Below are positions 24,595 through 36,012 of a DNA stretch of 64,000 nucleotides, piece after piece; position 1 is the first letter of the stretch; each line of letters starts with the position of its first letter. The notes below the pieces were generated by a model. It was given only the letters and a program-made list of their open reading frames with translations. It did no database searches and had not been told where the DNA came from. The translations under genes were made by a program, and so were the position numbers. The DNA comes from Numida meleagris (Eukaryota; Chordata; Aves; Galliformes; Numididae), in contig NC_034411.1 of NCBI RefSeq assembly GCF_002078875.1, positions 6,689,986-6,753,985 on the forward strand, written 5' to 3'.

Positions 24595-24895
24595 AAAGAA
24601 GCCAGATCCAGAGCCACTGGTGTTTAGTAGTGGGACAAGAGGTAACGGGCACAAATTGAAAAAATGAAAATTCTGTTTAAATGTTAGAAAAATCTAATTT
24701 GTCTATTTATTTAATGCTGTGAGGTTGGCGGAACCTCTGGAACAGAATCCTCAGGGAAGTGGTAGTATTTCCATTCTTTGAGCTATTCCAAACTTGACTA
24801 GACATGTCCTGAGCAACCTGCTAGAGCTGATCCTGCTTTGCCGGGGTGGGTGGACTAGACCATCTCCAGACATGCCTTACGTTAATCTTCACAGG
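24595..24895 (+). mobile_element. CR1 LINE, 3' end fragment (plus strand)
   Basis: The order of phrases is that of a CR1 3' end: GGGACAAGAGGTAACGGGCA (24633) for the CR1 'ggacaaggggcaatgggca', then a 'ggttgg...gaacctctgg' block. Next come ATTCCAAACTTGACTAGACA (24785), GAGCAACCTGCTAGAGCTGA (24811) and a final GTGGACTAGACCATCTCCAG (24850). The middle is shortened relative to consensus. The copy is 5'-truncated and noncoding. Confidence 0.88.
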
Positions 24896-27150
24896 TGGAA
24901 GGGAAATTCATTGTATGGATCCTTAGGGCAAAGCTGTCTTTAAAAATAAACAAATAAAATTGAAAAGCAGTTTCCTTTCTTAATGCTTTAGTTAGGGGAA
25001 CTCAATAGCCTGAAGTGGAGTAGCAGCTATGTATTTACTGTGCAGTCCTTCCGGCTGAATGCGAGGGCCTCGCTTGAGCCCCCTTTTATTCTCTGTGAAA
25101 CTGAAAAGGGAGATACACGATTACACTGAAATACACTGGGTGTTCTGTGGATGTTAACTCTTTAGATAAAAATCGTAGTGCTGTTTAGCTGAACAGCTCA
25201 GCCATCCCAGGGAACAGTCGGTGAGTAAAGTGGCCGCTGCGCCATCATGCACAATGTGGAGCCTTTCACTGGCTCTCTCTGCACACATGCCCACAAGGAG
25301 CATGCACCATTTCCCTTCCTATTTTAAGACTACGTATAGAGACCCATCTGAGCCTGGAAGAGCAAGGCCACAGGCAGATACCATTCAAAGAACTTCCCAT
25401 GCAAGTTTAAATGACTCCTAACAGAAGTTGACGGTACTAGCTAGACTGGAAGACCAGTGTATTTAATGAGTTGCATATATTTCTGCTGGGCAAGATGAAT
25501 CAAAGAAACAAATTAATCCAAACCAGTCAGGATTTTCTCCTGTGTTTTGTGGAGCCTATGTCTCCCTCCAGAGTTTAAAGACAGAAAAGATGGTATAGGT
25601 TTACATATGTCGAGCAGAACTTGTGGACACTTGGAATGTCCTCTGCCAAATTCATGAATGTTTTATTATCATCTTCGGGAAGAATCCATAAAAAGCCAGA
25701 CCAACAATTTCTGAAAGTTCTGAAAAAGTTATTAAAAAATGGAAATGTATGTTGTATGTATATGAAAACTCTTCTTCTTTGAGCCAATGTACTATATCAA
25801 AGGGAACAAATTGATTGAAAGATAAGGCTATCACATCTGCAAATAAATGTTCCAAATACCTCTGAACCTTGCTTCTCTTTGGTTTCGACTTCTACCTTAA
25901 TGGAATTTTTTTATTATGTAATGCTTTGGCACAGTTGCAGAGCACAAGGCAAAGAAAGAAGAGATAAAAACTGATTTATTGTGTAAAGCTGACCAAAACT
26001 GTTGCATCCCCACTTTACCCACATAATCTTCCACTATGCTTGCTTTATGGGCATCCATTATGTGAATGGATTATTACGACATTCAGAGATAATAAACTAA
26101 ATTCTGGAAGTTATTATCTGTTGCCATTCATAAATTTAAAGTTTCATAATAAGTTTTGTTCTCTTTTATTTATAATCCACAAATCTCTAAATTGCAGTCA
26201 GTGAAAAAAAAAAAACCTCCTCCTTTTAAATGGTCAAATGGTTGTAAGCAGAATATGTTTAGGAATGTCAGCTCCTTTGTCTTTTTGATTTTTCATCACT
26301 GCTGCTTAAAACTAAGAAAGCAATAAGGAGAGTCTTATCTAGGAAAAGCATCCAAGTCAGAGCAATCCAGCATCCCAGCACATATCTGACTACATGCAGA
26401 AAGTCACAGCAAGCTTCAGACAGACCTGCCTATTGCTATAAGTTGAGGCTAAGTTAATTAGATGTGCAGCTTACATTGATTAATTGTGAGATGGCAAGAG
26501 AGTTGCAGTGATTTCCACTGTGTAACATAGGTGTTCAATATGTTTGCTAGCCAGTAAAGAACATGTATGCTTGAGTCTTCCCTAAAATCAGCTTGCTTAA
26601 ATTCTCTGATCAGGTTAAGATGGCATCCAGGTAACTTATTTGGATCAGCAAATCCAAATATCAGGAATAGGGGAAGCACTGAGTGATACATTCCTGCACT
26701 GTATGTAATTGCCAGGAAAGGCATCACTGAGGCTTGAAAACAGAGGGTGCTCTTGCTGTGAACATAGAGTGTTCCTTGCAGGCCAGAATACAATTTGGGG
26801 AAATATTTTTTTGGGATCCTTATGTATAAGTTTTGAGGTTGACAGACAACCAGTATCGTGGACTGAGATGCTTCTGCAAAGCACTTTTCAGACCCTTCAA
26901 TGTCAGATTTGTAGCAATCCAACAGCAGCAAAAAAAAAAGAGAGTATCCGTCAGCTAGGAGGTAGAACTGTTGTTGGAAATGATGGTGTTATGATGATGA
27001 GCTGCATTCATATCGTGAGACCAGCTTTGAAGGCATTCATTTGTTAGTTTTTAAGTTTTTCTTAAACACAACCATCCACAACCATCGAGACTATATATAC
27101 ATTTAAAATGAAGAAACAAAAATGGAACCTTAGGGTTGTTCTGTTTTCTC
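24896..27150. other. Single-copy noncoding stretch
   Basis: No gene is recognised. A 157-codon minus-strand frame (26458-26931) and a 12-A run at 26204-26215 are present. The frame has no family pattern and overlaps other open frames. Confidence 0.5.
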
Positions 27151-27250
27151 CTTCCGTTCCGTTCCGTTCCGTTCCGTTCCGTTCCGTTCCGTTCCCTTCC
27201 GTTCCCTTCCCTTCCCTTCCCTTCCCTTCCCTTCCCTTCCCTTCCCTTCC
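27151..27250. repeat. Pentanucleotide array, TTCCG changing to TTCCC
   Basis: There are twenty perfect 5-bp units with no indels. Reading the first base of each unit from 27151 gives C, then eight G (27156-27191), C, G (27201), then nine C (27206-27246). The first half is therefore GTTCC units, each with a CpG, and the second half is CTTCC units. The strand is purely pyrimidine apart from those G positions. A plus-strand ORF through it gives only S-V-P-F-R and S-L-P-F-P repeats and is not a gene. Confidence 0.97.
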
Positions 27251-30200
27251 CTATTGCTTTATTCTAGATGTTGAAGTTTCAAGAAATACACCAGGAGCTT
27301 TGAGTCTTCCAGAGAAGAATCTGACAATGCAGAGATGACGATTGCTGACCTGCTGTTAGAGGCTGACCGGTAGATCTGATGGCCTGTGCATTGCATTGCT
27401 GTGAAACATCTTGTAAGTCTTTTTGTTTTCTGAGGGCTACGCCAAGAGCTACAGAGCTTGCTTCTGAAAGCTTGTGCAGATAACTCATATTTGAAACCTG
27501 ACAACGTTGCCACTCCCCATTGCAGACTGAATCCAGTTGCATTCCTAAGGCCACAGCTGTAAAGCAAGTTTGTGGTTTTATTTTTGTTCTTTTCAAGCCA
27601 TATTTTTAGTATTCCCTATAATAAATCTTCGTGTTTTGATTATGTGTAAAAAGACAGTGACTAGAGACAGAACACAGTGCTACCAAAATAAACTCGCTTA
27701 ATGCACGATGGTCCTGCCACAAGCACGGACTCCACTCTTTGCCTAAACTTAATCTCATTTGAAGTGGTGCAGGCAGAAACATGGGCAGAAAGGAAGAGTC
27801 CTGTCCCAGTGAAAACTTTTTTTAAAAGAAGAGCACAAATATAAATGCTGGCAAAAAGTGCAACAAGGGGTTTCCTAGCAATCCTGCAGGCTACTTGTGC
27901 CATTTAGGGAATGCGTTCTGAATTAGCATGAAGGCAAAGCTGTCTGCACCAAGCTCTTTAACGTGGCAAGTTGGCCACCATTTCCTGAGGCTGAAAGTAG
28001 CAATTTGCCTTCATGGAAAATGAGTCTCTAGGAGCCACCGTTGTTGAGATGTGGCTGTGTGGTGGGGCCCTGTGCTGTTGTGGCAGGAACCAGGATCCAG
28101 CAGCATGATGGGGACAGATGGAGCGCAGTGGTGGCTAATGTCACTGCTCAGTGCATGCTGGCCAGGTTGGAGCATGCTGGGAGCAGGGTGGGTGGCTCGG
28201 GGACCCCAGCACATCCTTGTGAAGGCAGGGAGAGTCGTGTCCCAGATTCCATGCTGCTCCCACACAGTGGTGGATGGTAAGAGCAGAAGCCATGCAAGTA
28301 TTTGGCAGTACTGACTTATGCAGACACATCTCCAGCGTAGACAAGACCTTCCAAAAAAGTATCAGTCAGCTTCCAGCACTGCTTCAGCCTTGAGGACTTC
28401 CAAGATGTGTGTTTTATACATCTATATTGGCTTTGCCAAAGATGTAGTTGGTATTGTGTTGTGGCTTGAACATTTGATGTATCACAAACTCCACGTGCAG
28501 GTCATCTGTGACTCAGTTGTCTGTTAGACAGGCAGGTTCTTTGGTTAAGAGGAAAGGGGTTTGAATTCAAATGTCTCTGTTTAGGGCTACATTTCCAAAA
28601 GAACTTAGTCAACCCTTTGGAAAATGGTGGCTTTTGTATTCTGCACTACCAAAGTAAACTTTGAGGTTTTTTTACAAAGAACATTTAGGCATCTTCTTTT
28701 AGAAGGGTTTTCTTGTGTCATGTATATTCTGCTTCATTTTTTTCAATGAAGTAACTGTTTTTGTCAAGTCCAAATCCTAGCTTAGTGACTAAGCTTACTC
28801 CTAAAATTCTGTTTTCCTTTCAATACAATTTTCTCTGTAAACTCAGATTTCTGAAATTCAGTTCAATGATTATTCGTGTTCCCTATCAAGTGGTGAGGAA
28901 GAAGTTGAAGCTAGAGGAAGATTCTTCCTTTTTTGTTTCTGTAGGAGGTAGAAAAGATGTAATAGTATTTGGTCATTTGTAGTTTGTTTCTTATTACCTT
29001 TTTTTCCTAATGGGTGAATTGAGTACCATTCTGCATTGAACTTTTTACTAGCCCTTGGAAAGCTGATGCTTTTTGCTCGCATGCCCATCTCTAGCAGTTT
29101 CCTTTTTCTTTTTCTTTTTTTTTTTAATAATTAACTTCCTAGGAATTCCTAGAAATACATATCTAGTTCACAATCTCTAAATGAACCCGAATTTCTATTA
29201 AACTGTAAGTAAGGTACTTACTTTAGAAATATGCGTTCAGAGGAACCACTAAACTTCATGGCTCTATCAATACATACTTATCTCCTAATGCTATACATGT
29301 TTAATATATATGTAAATAAGAGTTATTAGCCGAGATTTCATGTTTGGCTCTAACTGTGTGTACCAGGAGATTACCCTAGGGATCCTTTAAACTCTTCTTT
29401 GTTTTATTCCACCTGTGAATGATAAGGTTTTTATTGAATTAAATTTAGCTTTATTTAAATTATCTCGATATTTACCCAGAAAGCATCTATTTAAAAGAAA
29501 ACGTGTATCCGATTTCAGAGACTCGGAATAGATACTTCTACCCTTCTCTTTGCCCATGAGGGAATATGACAGGAACATTTTATTTCAATATTACTTTAAT
29601 TAAGTAAGAGCTGATATGGAAAGTGTGTAGTGCCCTGCGATTTGATATGGACATTTTCTAACCTTCGAAACAGATTGTGGAAAGCTCTCTGTGTAGATCA
29701 GTTCCTGGGGTGAGCTAGAGTGGATACCTTTTGAGTTTGTCATCTATTTCTGGTGTCCTGGCAGTATTTTTCCTTATCAAATCCATAAGTTATGTCATTT
29801 CTATTTCGGTTCTTTCTTTGAATCAGTCAAGGTTGTGAGTTTTTTTTTTCATTAGCTGTTATGCAGTGTCACATATTCCTGGCATTTGTGCTTCTGGAAG
29901 AATTTGGGTTCATTTCTGTATGCTTAGCACCTCCAAAAAATGGAATTTATGAGTTCACTTTGCACACACAGTAACTGCATCCTTGGCTGTGTGTTCGCTA
30001 ATTGAACTTGGAGCGCATGTGTAATCTCATCTCAGACCTACTCCGAAAGGGGATGTGCAAGTCAGTAAGTATTGTAGGGTTGGATGTGGAGAAGCATTTC
30101 AAGGTTTGTTTTGGACGTACTGGTGCAAAGGCTATTTTGGTATGGTGGTGAAGCACAGCTAACTGCATCATTCAGCTTTTGCATTATTCATGGCTTCTCT

Positions 30201-30544
30201 TCAGAAACTGACTCTGCATGAAAGCCAGCTTTTCAAGGCTAGTGGCTTAAGAAGGATCTTTCTCATGAGCATTGTCTGAAGTTCTCTGCCACTCGGGGCA
30301 ATTGGAGTATTTTCCAAAACCTCAAGAAAATTGAAAACCATGGGATTATACAAGGGGAAAATGTCTGTTTCCACAGTCTTGAATTTTTAGTTTGGTTTTA
30401 GATTTTTATAGGGTTTTTCTAGGTTAGGTAGATGAGGCAAAAGCATGTTCATGTCATAGGGAAGGACAACTCAGATGTTGCAATGAGAAATGTGTAAGTA
30501 AAGCCTGTCACAGAAAGGATGCAGCGGGAACAGCGTGCTGCACG
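27251..30544. other. Single-copy noncoding stretch
   Basis: No gene is recognised. 28040-28290 is a GC-rich island-like patch of unknown origin, open on both strands. A CT-rich run lies at about 29098-29125. Nothing else stands out. Confidence 0.5.
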
Positions 30545-30568
30545 GATGTGGTGTAGAAACACCACATC
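30545..30568. repeat. Perfect 10-bp inverted repeat (hairpin, 4-nt loop)
   Basis: GATGTGGTGT, a loop of AGAA, then ACACCACATC gives a perfect 10-bp stem. It is too short for a microRNA precursor. It may be a protein-binding palindrome or chance. Confidence 0.9.
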
Positions 30569-32078
30569 TTTCTTTATTTATAAGAAAACCAAGCCTAACA
30601 GATAAAACACAGGAAATGTGGGCTTCATCTGTACCATCTTTACACTCAGCCTGGAGGATGCCCTGCATGAGTTAGGCTGACTGGGTTGGATCCTGCTGGT
30701 TACAAGCAAGCAAAAGCAGTACAGGGGAGCATCCGAGCAAGGTGGGCATTTGTGTGGTAGGGCTGTTCTGCCCCTGTCCCAGGAATTAGCTGGTGTGTAG
30801 GTGTCAACTGCCTGGCCCATGGAAGGGGAAGGAACTCTGGAATCAATCAACATATTTGGAACTGGTTTTCAACCGTAGAGCTAAAGGAGCTTTGTAGCAG
30901 CAGCACACCATTTGCTACAGTGCAGGGTAGGTGGATACAACAGGAATTTATGTGCCTGGTGAGATGATAGAATGGATCCTACAGTGTTTCCTTAGCTTAG
31001 CGTGTTTCTTATCCACATGTCAAGAGTTTGTTCAAACTCGTTCCTTTGTCTGTGTCTAAATTTCTTTTGCATTAATGGAAAGAAACTACAAGTTGATCAG
31101 TCTATATTGCTAAAGATCCTTTGTCTCTTCTAGTATAGAAAAAAAAAACTTTAAAGAGAAAAAAGAAGACAAGTTTTATAGTGTTTCTTGCATATCTTGA
31201 AACTCTACCAATAATACAGGCTTGAGAGACATTTTAGCTGTTTCCATTGTCACATTTGCGAAATGTAAGTGAGGTGATCAAGTTCCTTTTCTACACTCAA
31301 AGCTTTTGGGCAGGAATTCCAGCTAATACAAATGTTCCTCGTGGGCCAGATTGGGTCTCAGTATCTAATCTAACTGGAGCACTTAAATGACTTAGATATT
31401 TTCCCATCTTCATATTTCTTGTTAATTTTCTTTTAGTGTTCAGTTGCAGAAAATAGTTATACGTATAACTAGGTGCTGGAAATTCTAAGAATTCAAAGTT
31501 TGTTTTTAGACAAACGTATGAAGAGAAATAATAATTTTAAAATATACTCCAGAGTGCAAAGTGCAAGAAGAACCCCTAGCAGTTGATATGAGAACAATTA
31601 AATATTTCAGTTTTCCCGAAATATTGTGAAATAGTAAAAAATAATTAAAATAGAAGTTAATAAATTCAATTAGACTGAATATAAGATTAAAATTTAAATT
31701 AAACTGATAGTCAAAGTGAAATATTTTTACCGAAATGAGATGAAAAGCTTTTGATATTGGCAAATTAAATATTTTTACGCTGGTACAAACAAGGTAGGAA
31801 TTAGACCTTCTTTGTGAAGCTTTACTTTAGAAAATTAAAAAATGTTGTTGAGATTACCATGGTGGGCTTTTTGTCTTCCAAAGCTACATGTTCTAATAGA
31901 AATCTGTTTATCTTTCATATTCTAATTCAGTCTAGAAAGTATATAATGCCAATGCAACGGTATAGTGCCAGCTTCTGTCACTCGCTGAATTCTTCTCATC
32001 CTACTTGAGGTATGCCTTTGCTGGCATCAAGGCTGGGGTTTTATCAGTCAAACAATCACTTTTTGGCCATTCCTTTAG
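30569..32078. other. AT-rich noncoding stretch
   Basis: No gene is recognised. 31520-31790 is very AT-rich and almost free of GC words. No repeat family is recognised. Confidence 0.5.
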
Positions 32079-32122
32079 GGGTTAAATCAAGAATCCCAAA
32101 TTGTCTGGATGTCAGGAATACG
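32079..32122 (+). other. Exon-like segment, 44 nt
   Basis: The acceptor TTTTTGGCCATTCCTTTAG ends at 32078. The donor CG/GTAAGTC starts at 32123. Two frames are open. It is a weak candidate on splice signals alone. Confidence 0.15.
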
Positions 32123-35100
32123 GTAAGTCACACAAAGTGATGCCTTGTTGAAAATGAAATAGAAACAACCCCTCCAGCTACGTGTGCCTCTTGGTTCAAG
32201 TGCTGAGACGGGACTCCCTGAAATGAACTGTTCAGTGGATAGTTCATCCCAGCGCAGTGAGGCCATGCTCTCAGATACATCCGTGTTCCCTTTAAAATCT
32301 GGTTCATTCATTCCTGACTTTGTTTTATAGTGGTACAAACCTACTCGTTTTTTCCAATTGCTGGTGTATCAGACTCCATATAACTGGGAAAAGACTGTGG
32401 CTTTCTTTGTGGATCATCTGAAACACTAATGCCTGTGTGGATGTGCCTTTTCTGTTTTGGCATTACCAAATTAAGTGTCAGTTTGTGAAATATTTACTCT
32501 ATCTGCAGAGCAGATGGAGTGGAAATGCTCATGTGAGTAAATATTTGCCATATATGGACTGTACAATCTGGCTGCATCCTTGCTTATGCTCTGTAATTTA
32601 TGCTTTTTAAACAGCAACGAAGAAACCTCAAAAGATTCAGAGGTTCTTTTGGATTCTTGTAAACACCAAAAGCTTGGATGCTTTCCTCTGCCTCTTGAGG
32701 CTTTGCAATCTCAACGAGAAATTTGGTAGAAACCCTTTCTGCTACAATGCATTTAATCTTTACGTTCTACTTCCATCTAGGTGCAGAATATGCAGAGCAG
32801 CTGCATGATAACAAGGGACATTCACTGCACATTTTTAGACTCTAATATGTAGCTCTATTTAGATTTGGGTGAAGTATGATGCTAGATAGATAGTCTCATT
32901 TTTACCTAAAAATTTCCATTCTGATTTGTTCATTTTTTTAAAACACATAATTCTGTTCTAGGCCCTACATAAGAGAAGTCACATTTGGCTGCTGCCACTG
33001 AATGTTATCTATAAATTCATTTACTGTTTTTTCTCTTAGACAACCAAAATTTCAAAACAAATTCACCAAGTGAACATGTAGAGTAATAGGAAAGTTTATT
33101 TTTAATTATACTTGTAAATTGTTTTATTCTGAAGATTTATTAAAAGGAGAAGAAAACCCCCTAAAGTTCTGAAGGATTATTAACATAACATGCCTGTAAC
33201 TCAAGCTGTGTTTAATGAGAGGTGCTGTTTTTTTCTGCCATGAGGGCTACAGTCCAATGAGTGATAGCTATGAAAGAGGTCACATACATATTCATCAAAT
33301 TCGACATGCACATGTAAACTGGTTTTAATAGGCCATGACAGCAGAAGTTGTGTCAGGCAAATAGCTGCACATGTGCTCGTTCCCTCGACTGGCATATTTA
33401 GCCATTATCACTCTGGTATCCATGGATGAAATATTAGCTTGTTAACTTAAGACCATCAGTTGTTGCTGATGCTTAGTGGCAACCAAAAAAGCGCAGATTC
33501 CCTCCGCAACTTTATTATGTTGCAGAGGTAGAATTGAATTATTACTATTTCATTGTAATATTTCCATTTCCTTCCCTTATTTATTACAGAGCATATTTGC
33601 AAGTGATAAATTGGAATGCAGCTACAATATAAATAAAGGATCTATTGATTCAAAAATACTCCAAGGATTGGATCCTGTTATTTCCACAAAAATCTTGCAC
33701 TGTGCTTCTGATTGTACATTCAGAAGGGACAACGTTGCTACAGCAGTAATTTTTCCATGAGCGCATAGCAGCATGTATATTGACACAAAAAAAATAAACC
33801 GAGGGAAAATACGGTCCTTCAGAATCCTCAGCGCAGCAAGGGGTAAACGACCGGCGCTCTGCCACGTGTAAATCAGCATACCTACTGGATCACACTGGTT
33901 TATTTTGCCTAAGGTGTGACAGTTTGGGTAATAGTTAACCTCTTTTTTTCTTTTCTCCCGCAGCCAGGGAAAAGGAATACTGGGCCTTACTTCTTCTGTC
34001 TTTCAGGGGAATAACATCTTTCTGCACTAGGAAAAAAAGTGGAGGAGAGCAACCGCATAGAGGAAAGCAGGGTTACTTAAACAATAGCTTTGCATTTTAA
34101 GAAGGAAGATGTAGTGCATTGCAGTCTCTTCCCCAGAAAGGTTTTTAAAGACTACACATTTTGACTGATGTGTGGGATTGGGCTACGATAGTGTGTTTGA
34201 GGGAGAGATCTAGATTGCCACAGCAGCCAATGTACCTTTGTGTGATACAAGATTGATATGCTGGTTTGCAGCTCTAACTTGTTGCTGTATGTATGTTAAC
34301 AAACAAACTTGAATGGGGTGAGAAACCTAAAAAAGAGCTAAAGCCTTGGAGCATTCTAATTATGAATGCTGACATAGGAATGCCTCGCTTTTCCAAATTG
34401 GTTTCCTTGCATTTGTTGAAGAGCTTTTGCAAATATTGAGAGTTAGTGAAAGCAGATGTCAAGGTTGGCCAGATTGTGCTGTACTTGATTGTAATTTGAA
34501 AGTAAAAGACCAAGTCAGCACTGAGACAACTCATCTCAGCGAAGAAGGAAATCGTTTCCTCATTAAACAAGTTCCTCCCCTTCCATATCAGACTAGGAGA
34601 CCTACCTTCCCGCACTGCAAGGACAAAATCTTTAGATGCACAAATAAGGCATGGAAGGTAGGTTTTGAACTGTATCCTCTCTTGTCCCATTAGATCTTCA
34701 TGTGGGGGAAGGATGGCAGGAAGCTGGAATTAGTTTTCTTCTCCCTGAGGACAATAACTGTCTCCTGGGGAACAGTAGTTGCAAACTCCTGGTGCACGCT
34801 CTTCTTTTGGTCTTGGTCACTGCTGTTTGAGGCTTTATAAGGCTCTTTATACCATTACTTCCCTGACTGGAGGGAATATTCACATAGCAAACCACAGCTG
34901 CAGTGAGTAACACCAAAGAGCCTTCTTAGGAGTTGAGGTTGATGTTTATTTTAAGAAAGCACACCTCGTCTTTGTAATTTTGGACTCCCACACAGTTGGG
35001 AATGCTGAAGCCAGTTGAGAAATCTGTAAAATTAGACTCCTGAGGCAGATACATTAATCAGTTACCACACACTCCTTTGCATGTCTGGTACTGCTTGTAT

Positions 35101-35679
35101 TTTGTGTAAGAACGAGCATGGGGAGTGGTGCTCTTTTAACCCTGCCAACTGCAAGGAGAGTGAGGTCCGAAGGGAAATGCTTAAGAAAAAGTACTGCATT
35201 TCAATTTTGAGGGACTACATTGAAAATGATCAGTATTTGCAAAAGATAACAAGTTTTGAGCAGGCCTTCCGTGTCTCCAGACATTGTGCCAATTTGTGCA
35301 TATTTGACTTCTGAGTTTGTCACCACTTGCTCCAGAAAGAAGGACTTATTGGAGAAATTGGACAGGAAATAACTGCCACTGTTTGAGGGTTGGTCTTTCT
35401 AATCATTTAGAGGTGAGGATGGGATTAAAGCCTGAAATAGCAGATGTTATGTTCTGACCAAAGTATTTCTTAGCATCATGTGCTACTGCTCCAGGTAGTT
35501 TTCATATCTAGATGAGCAGACAGCGATTCTTGCCTGTCTCCTTCATCTCCAGGCTGGAAGACCCTCTTCCTCACAGGGCTGGAGTCCTAGGAGCTTGGCA
35601 TGCAGGTCACACGAAGATCAGTTTCATTCTGAAGTCTTCCGGAGAGCATCTTCCCATGCAGCTTATAGGAAGAGTCTAG
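32123..35679. other. Single-copy noncoding stretch
   Basis: No gene or transposon is recognised. Several 60-140 codon frames (for example 34274-34690, minus) overlap other frames and lack pattern. Confidence 0.5.
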
Positions 35680-35755
35680 TGCATGGGTGTCGCACCTTTT
35701 GGCTTGCCTGGACCACAGTTTGTGAGCAGAAATTGTCTTGGGCTGCAGATACATA
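35680..35755. mobile_element. hAT/Charlie-like terminal fragment
   Basis: The sequence has a GGGTGTCGCACCTTTTGGCT block, then 'GCCTGGACCACAG' and 'AATTGTCTTGGGCTGCA'. This resembles the end region of vertebrate hAT-Charlie elements, which read roughly 'gtgtccaatcttttggcttccctgggccacattg...aattgtcttgggccac'. It stops where the mariner remnant begins. The superfamily call is by phrase resemblance only. Confidence 0.45.
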
Positions 35756-36012
35756 GATTGGCCTGAAAGTAACGCCTCCTATTTATTTCCATGGAAACTA
35801 CAATGCGTACAAAGAGCACAATAACACTATTTGATAGATCAAATTCTTAGCTACAAAACACTTTTATTCAACATTAGCTGCACATTTTCACCAGCACTGA
35901 AAAAGAGCTTGCATGCTGCACTTGTCAGCACATGCACCAGTGGAGGTGACCCACAGTCACTGTCTCCACTGCTGAAATGCACCACCCAGCACCTCCCTGT
36001 GCTCATATCCAG
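35756..36012. mobile_element. Galluhop-type mariner remnant
   Basis: A TA dinucleotide (35754-35755) is followed by GATTGGCCTGAAAGTAACGC, then CTCCTATTTATTTCCATGG and the 'AAACTACAATGCGTACAAAG' block. This order matches the left end of the chicken mariner family Galluhop. Homology continues through CAGCACTGAAAAAGAGCTTG, GGAGGTGACCCACAGTCACT and CACTGCTGAAATGCACCACC, then stops near 36012, so the right end is missing. A minus-strand frame (35851-36054) crosses it but carries no intact transposase. It is a dead, truncated copy. Galluhop is best known from galliforms, which supports the host assignment. Confidence 0.8.

Noticed and set aside
26458..26931. 157-codon minus-strand ORF
   Set aside because: It overlaps other open frames on both strands and has no recognisable motif.
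27108..27338. 76-codon ORF with S-V-P-F-R and S-L-P-F-P repeats
   Set aside because: It is only the translation of the pentanucleotide array.
28041..28314. GC-rich patch as a CpG island promoter
   Set aside because: It is GC-rich but has few CpGs. TG and CA dominate, and no core promoter motif or exon follows.
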